A stretch of DNA of 7,343 nucleotides from Treponema sp. (GTDB lineage Bacteria; Spirochaetota; Spirochaetia; Treponematales; Breznakiellaceae). The translations under genes were made by a program, and so were the position numbers. The number at the start of each line of letters is the position of its first letter. The stretch's first letter is position 1. This document shows, piece by piece, positions 5,320 to 7,343 of this stretch. The notes below the pieces were generated by a model. That model did no database searches. It had not been told where the DNA came from and saw only the letters and a program-made list of their open reading frames with translations. The stretch spans positions 1-7,343 of the forward strand of contig WQZT01000080.1 in NCBI GenBank assembly GCA_009780595.1, given 5' to 3'.

Positions 5320-6348
5320 ATGTTTAAACGACGGGGTTCATCGGCTATCGGGATTGATTTAGGGACATGTAACACGCTGATTTACATAGCAGGAAGGGGA
5401 ATTGTTATCAACGAACCTTCTGTCGTTGCGGTTGAAAAAGGAACGAACAAAGTTGTAGCGGTCGGTGCTGACGCGAAACGGATGCTTTTCAAAACACCTG
5501 GCTCCATCCACGCAATCCGCCCCTTGCGCGGCGGCGTTATCGCAGATTTGGAATCCACTGAAAAGATGATCCGCCACTTCATTTCCAAAGCCCTGCCGCG
5601 GTATCGCCTATTCAAGCCCCGCATGGTTTTCGGTATTCCTTCCAGCATCACCGAGGTTGAGCGCCGTGCGGTGGAAGAGTGCGCCTACAAAGCTGGCGCA
5701 CGGGACGTTGTTGTCCTGCCTGAAAGTCTTGCCGCCGCAATCGGCGCGGACATTCCCATCCACGAACCTGCCGGGCATATGATTATCGACATCGGCGGCG
5801 GAACTACGGAAATTTCTGTTATCAGTTTGAGCGATATGGTTGTAACCAACGCGATACGCACCGCCGGAGATGATTTTGACGAGGCGATCATCAAGTTCGT
5901 GCGGAGCGAGCTAAATCTCATCATCGGCGGCGGGGCGGCAGAACGGCTGAAAGTGGAAATTGGCAACGCTTTCCCCGATAAAGCAATCGAAAAGGTCGAG
6001 GTAAAAGGCACGGATGCCGGAAACGGGCTTCCCCGCAGGCTGGAAATTGACTCTGAACAAATCCGCGAGGCGCTGAAAATCCCCGTGGCGAAAATTATAG
6101 ACGAGGTAAAGGCAATTCTCGGCAAAACTCCGCCAGAACTTGCCGCTGATATTGTTGAGCGGGGCATTGTAATGACCGGAGGCGGCTCGCTGTTGAAGGG
6201 GCTACCAAAACTCATCTCCAAAGAAACGGGCGTGTCGGTTATTATCGCGCAAAGCCCGCTGGACTGTGTTGCAATTGGGGCCGGAAAATATTTTGAGAGC
6301 AAACTTCTTGAGAATGCACATAATGTTTACGACAATTTAAATAACTAA
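5320..6348 (+). CDS. mreB: Rod shape-determining actin homologue MreB
   Basis: MreB is the bacterial actin that forms membrane-bound filaments and organises the elongasome (MreC, MreD, RodA, PBP2) for sidewall synthesis. The 342-residue length is normal for the family. Nucleotide-binding motifs are in place: phosphate-1 GIDLGTCNT at 11-19, phosphate-2 DIGGGTTE at 157-164, and the adenosine motif MTGGGSLL at 285-292. GGAGGAA at 5311-5317 sets the start. Three usually conserved motifs differ: the common DGVIAD reads GGVIAD (Gly71), IEEP reads LPES (133-136), and IGExTAE reads IGGGAAE (202-208). Glu135, which aligns by eye with the catalytic Glu of Hsp70-type ATPases, is kept. The protein is otherwise intact, so I expect a working but divergent MreB. 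The basic N terminus (FKRR) may help membrane contact. Confidence 0.97.
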   Translation: MFKRRGSSAIGIDLGTCNTLIYIAGRGIVINEPSVVAVEKGTNKVVAVGADAKRMLFKTPGSIHAIRPLRGGVIADLESTEKMIRHFISKALPRYRLFKPRMVFGIPSSITEVERRAVEECAYKAGARDVVVLPESLAAAIGADIPIHEPAGHMIIDIGGGTTEISVISLSDMVVTNAIRTAGDDFDEAIIKFVRSELNLIIGGGAAERLKVEIGNAFPDKAIEKVEVKGTDAGNGLPRRLEIDSEQIREALKIPVAKIIDEVKAILGKTPPELAADIVERGIVMTGGGSLLKGLPKLISKETGVSVIIAQSPLDCVAIGAGKYFESKLLENAHNVYDNLNN

Positions 6349-6367
6349 TCTCATAAGGAAGCGCAGG

Positions 6368-7309
6368 ATGGCAGGAGGAGGAAAAACTCAGAAAGGCCGA
6401 GGGCTGGAACTGTACATTTTCATCGCTTTGGCGCTTGTTTCTTTTTTTACGCTTTTCTTTTCTTCGCGCGCGGCGTTTGTGGAATTCCGAACTCTCGGCG
6501 TTTCGGTGTTTTCCGGGCTGAGGGGTATCATCGACGAAGTTTCATCCGGTCTTTCGCGAACGGTTTTGTCTATCCAGGAACTGCGCTCGTTGCGGCGGGA
6601 GCATGCCGAGCTTTTGGAGCGTCTTTCGCGCTATCAGCAGCTTGAGCGGACATCTGCCGAAATCATACAGGAAAATATCCGTCTGCGCCAGCAGTTGGGT
6701 TTTTCGCAAAATATGCCACACCGCCACATTCCGGCGCGGCTTATCGGGCGCGATCCAAACAACCTTTTTTCCGCATTCGTTATCAACAAAGGAACGCATG
6801 CAGGTGTAGCCGTTGATATGCCGGTCATTGCATTTCACGGCGGGACGCAGGGGCTTGTCGGCAGGATCATTTCAAGCGGCCCGTTTGAAAGCCTTGTTAT
6901 GCCGCTGTATGACGCGCGGGGCTTTGTTGCATCGCGCCTTACCCAGTCCCGCCACGAAGGGCTTGTGCAGGGGCGGGGAAATCCGCAAGCTCCCCTTGTA
7001 ATGCGCTATATTACAAGCCGCGCGTTGGGTGATCTCAGCATCGGCGATATGGTTGTAACCAGCGGAATGGGCGGCGTGTACCCGTCGGGAATTAACATCG
7101 GCAGAATTGTTAAGATACACGCTCAGGAAACCGATCTTTCGATGGAGGTGGATTTACAGCCGGTTGTTGATTTTTTCCGCCTTGAGTATGTTTTTGTAAT
7201 TCGGGCTATTGTTGATACCAACGATTCTATCGATAGTGATAGTGATGCTACTGATGGTATTATCATAGAAGAAAGCGGGCGAGCGGCGGGGCGGGGGATT
7301 AATGATTAA
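6368..7309 (+). CDS. mreC: Rod shape-determining protein MreC
   Basis: MreC is the periplasmic, membrane-anchored elongasome scaffold that activates PBP2-RodA. This 313-residue copy shows the expected order: a basic cytoplasmic start, one membrane segment at about 13-32, a coiled coil at about 66-110, and the double beta-barrel domain at about 120-278. Family motifs visible in the barrel are INKGTHAGV (139-147), QGLVGRI (161-167), GDMVVTSGMGGVYPSGINIG (226-245) and the final strand YVFVI (274-278). A tail of about 35 residues follows, with an acidic Ser-Asp stretch (DSIDSDSDATDG, 286-297), and is not part of the core fold. AAGGAA at 6355-6360 supports the start, 19 bases after mreB. The stop overlaps the mreD start by 8 bases. 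Confidence 0.95.
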   Translation: MAGGGKTQKGRGLELYIFIALALVSFFTLFFSSRAAFVEFRTLGVSVFSGLRGIIDEVSSGLSRTVLSIQELRSLRREHAELLERLSRYQQLERTSAEIIQENIRLRQQLGFSQNMPHRHIPARLIGRDPNNLFSAFVINKGTHAGVAVDMPVIAFHGGTQGLVGRIISSGPFESLVMPLYDARGFVASRLTQSRHEGLVQGRGNPQAPLVMRYITSRALGDLSIGDMVVTSGMGGVYPSGINIGRIVKIHAQETDLSMEVDLQPVVDFFRLEYVFVIRAIVDTNDSIDSDSDATDGIIIEESGRAAGRGIND

Positions 7310-7343
7310 ACGGATTGTCTGCGGAATACTCTTTATTTTTGGA
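7302..7343 (+). CDS. mreD: Start of rod shape-determining membrane protein MreD, 3' partial
   Basis: An ATG at 7302 opens a frame that runs off the window after 14 codons, giving MIKRIVCGILFIFG. A short basic start followed by a hydrophobic segment is what the first membrane helix of MreD looks like, and mreD is the usual gene after mreC. It overlaps the end of mreC by 8 bases, with a G-rich stretch (GGGGGAT) just upstream as a possible ribosome binding site, so translational coupling to mreC is likely. The identity rests mainly on gene order. Confidence 0.75.
   Translation, partial: MIKRIVCGILFIFG

Noticed and set aside
5685..6302. Minus-strand open frame of 205 codons within mreB
   Set aside because: mreB is unmistakable on the plus strand; the antisense frame is low-complexity Ser/Ile/Pro-rich and follows from mreB codon usage.

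Overview
The window looks like a piece of a spirochaete chromosome, most likely a Treponema of the termite-gut type. The grounds are the gene order TPR protein–mreB–mreC–mreD, a signal-peptide beta-barrel protein ending in Phe, a lipoprotein with a short spirochaete-style lipobox, a proline-rich lipoprotein-like leader, and a moderate GC content. The genus is an inference; the Mre genes are clear from sequence.

Left block, plus strand (1-2433). An open reading frame enters from outside the window through a run of 15 C that encodes prolines. It continues as a protein built of related repeats and stops at 903. Its last codons contain the ribosome binding site of an outer-membrane beta-barrel protein (910-1980). 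A weak hairpin follows, then a 128-residue lipoprotein (2047-2433) that is essentially one FMN-binding domain carrying an ApbE-type flavinylation motif. All three products are predicted to be envelope proteins. A strong terminator at 2452-2484 closes the block and works on both strands.

Middle block, minus strand (2495-4199). A 473-residue exported protein has a Cys...His arrangement resembling NlpC/P60 cysteine peptidases. Downstream of it on the same strand lies a 74-residue soluble protein of unknown function with an excellent ribosome binding site.

Right block, plus strand (4313-7343). A good sigma-70-type promoter is followed almost at once by the start codon of a membrane-anchored TPR protein. 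Then come mreB, mreC and the first 14 codons of mreD (overlapping mreC by 8 bases), reading as one operon for the elongasome that directs sidewall peptidoglycan synthesis. The 150-base divergent gap between the middle and right blocks holds a promoter for each direction. It also holds a 9-base direct repeat with a 15-base period lying across the minus-strand promoter.

The most interesting points are the poly-C tract as a possible phase-variation switch, the repeat-built protein behind it, the minimal flavinylated lipoprotein, MreB substitutions at three normally conserved motifs, and the nearly leaderless TPR-mre transcript. I see no rRNA, tRNA, CRISPR array or insertion sequence.
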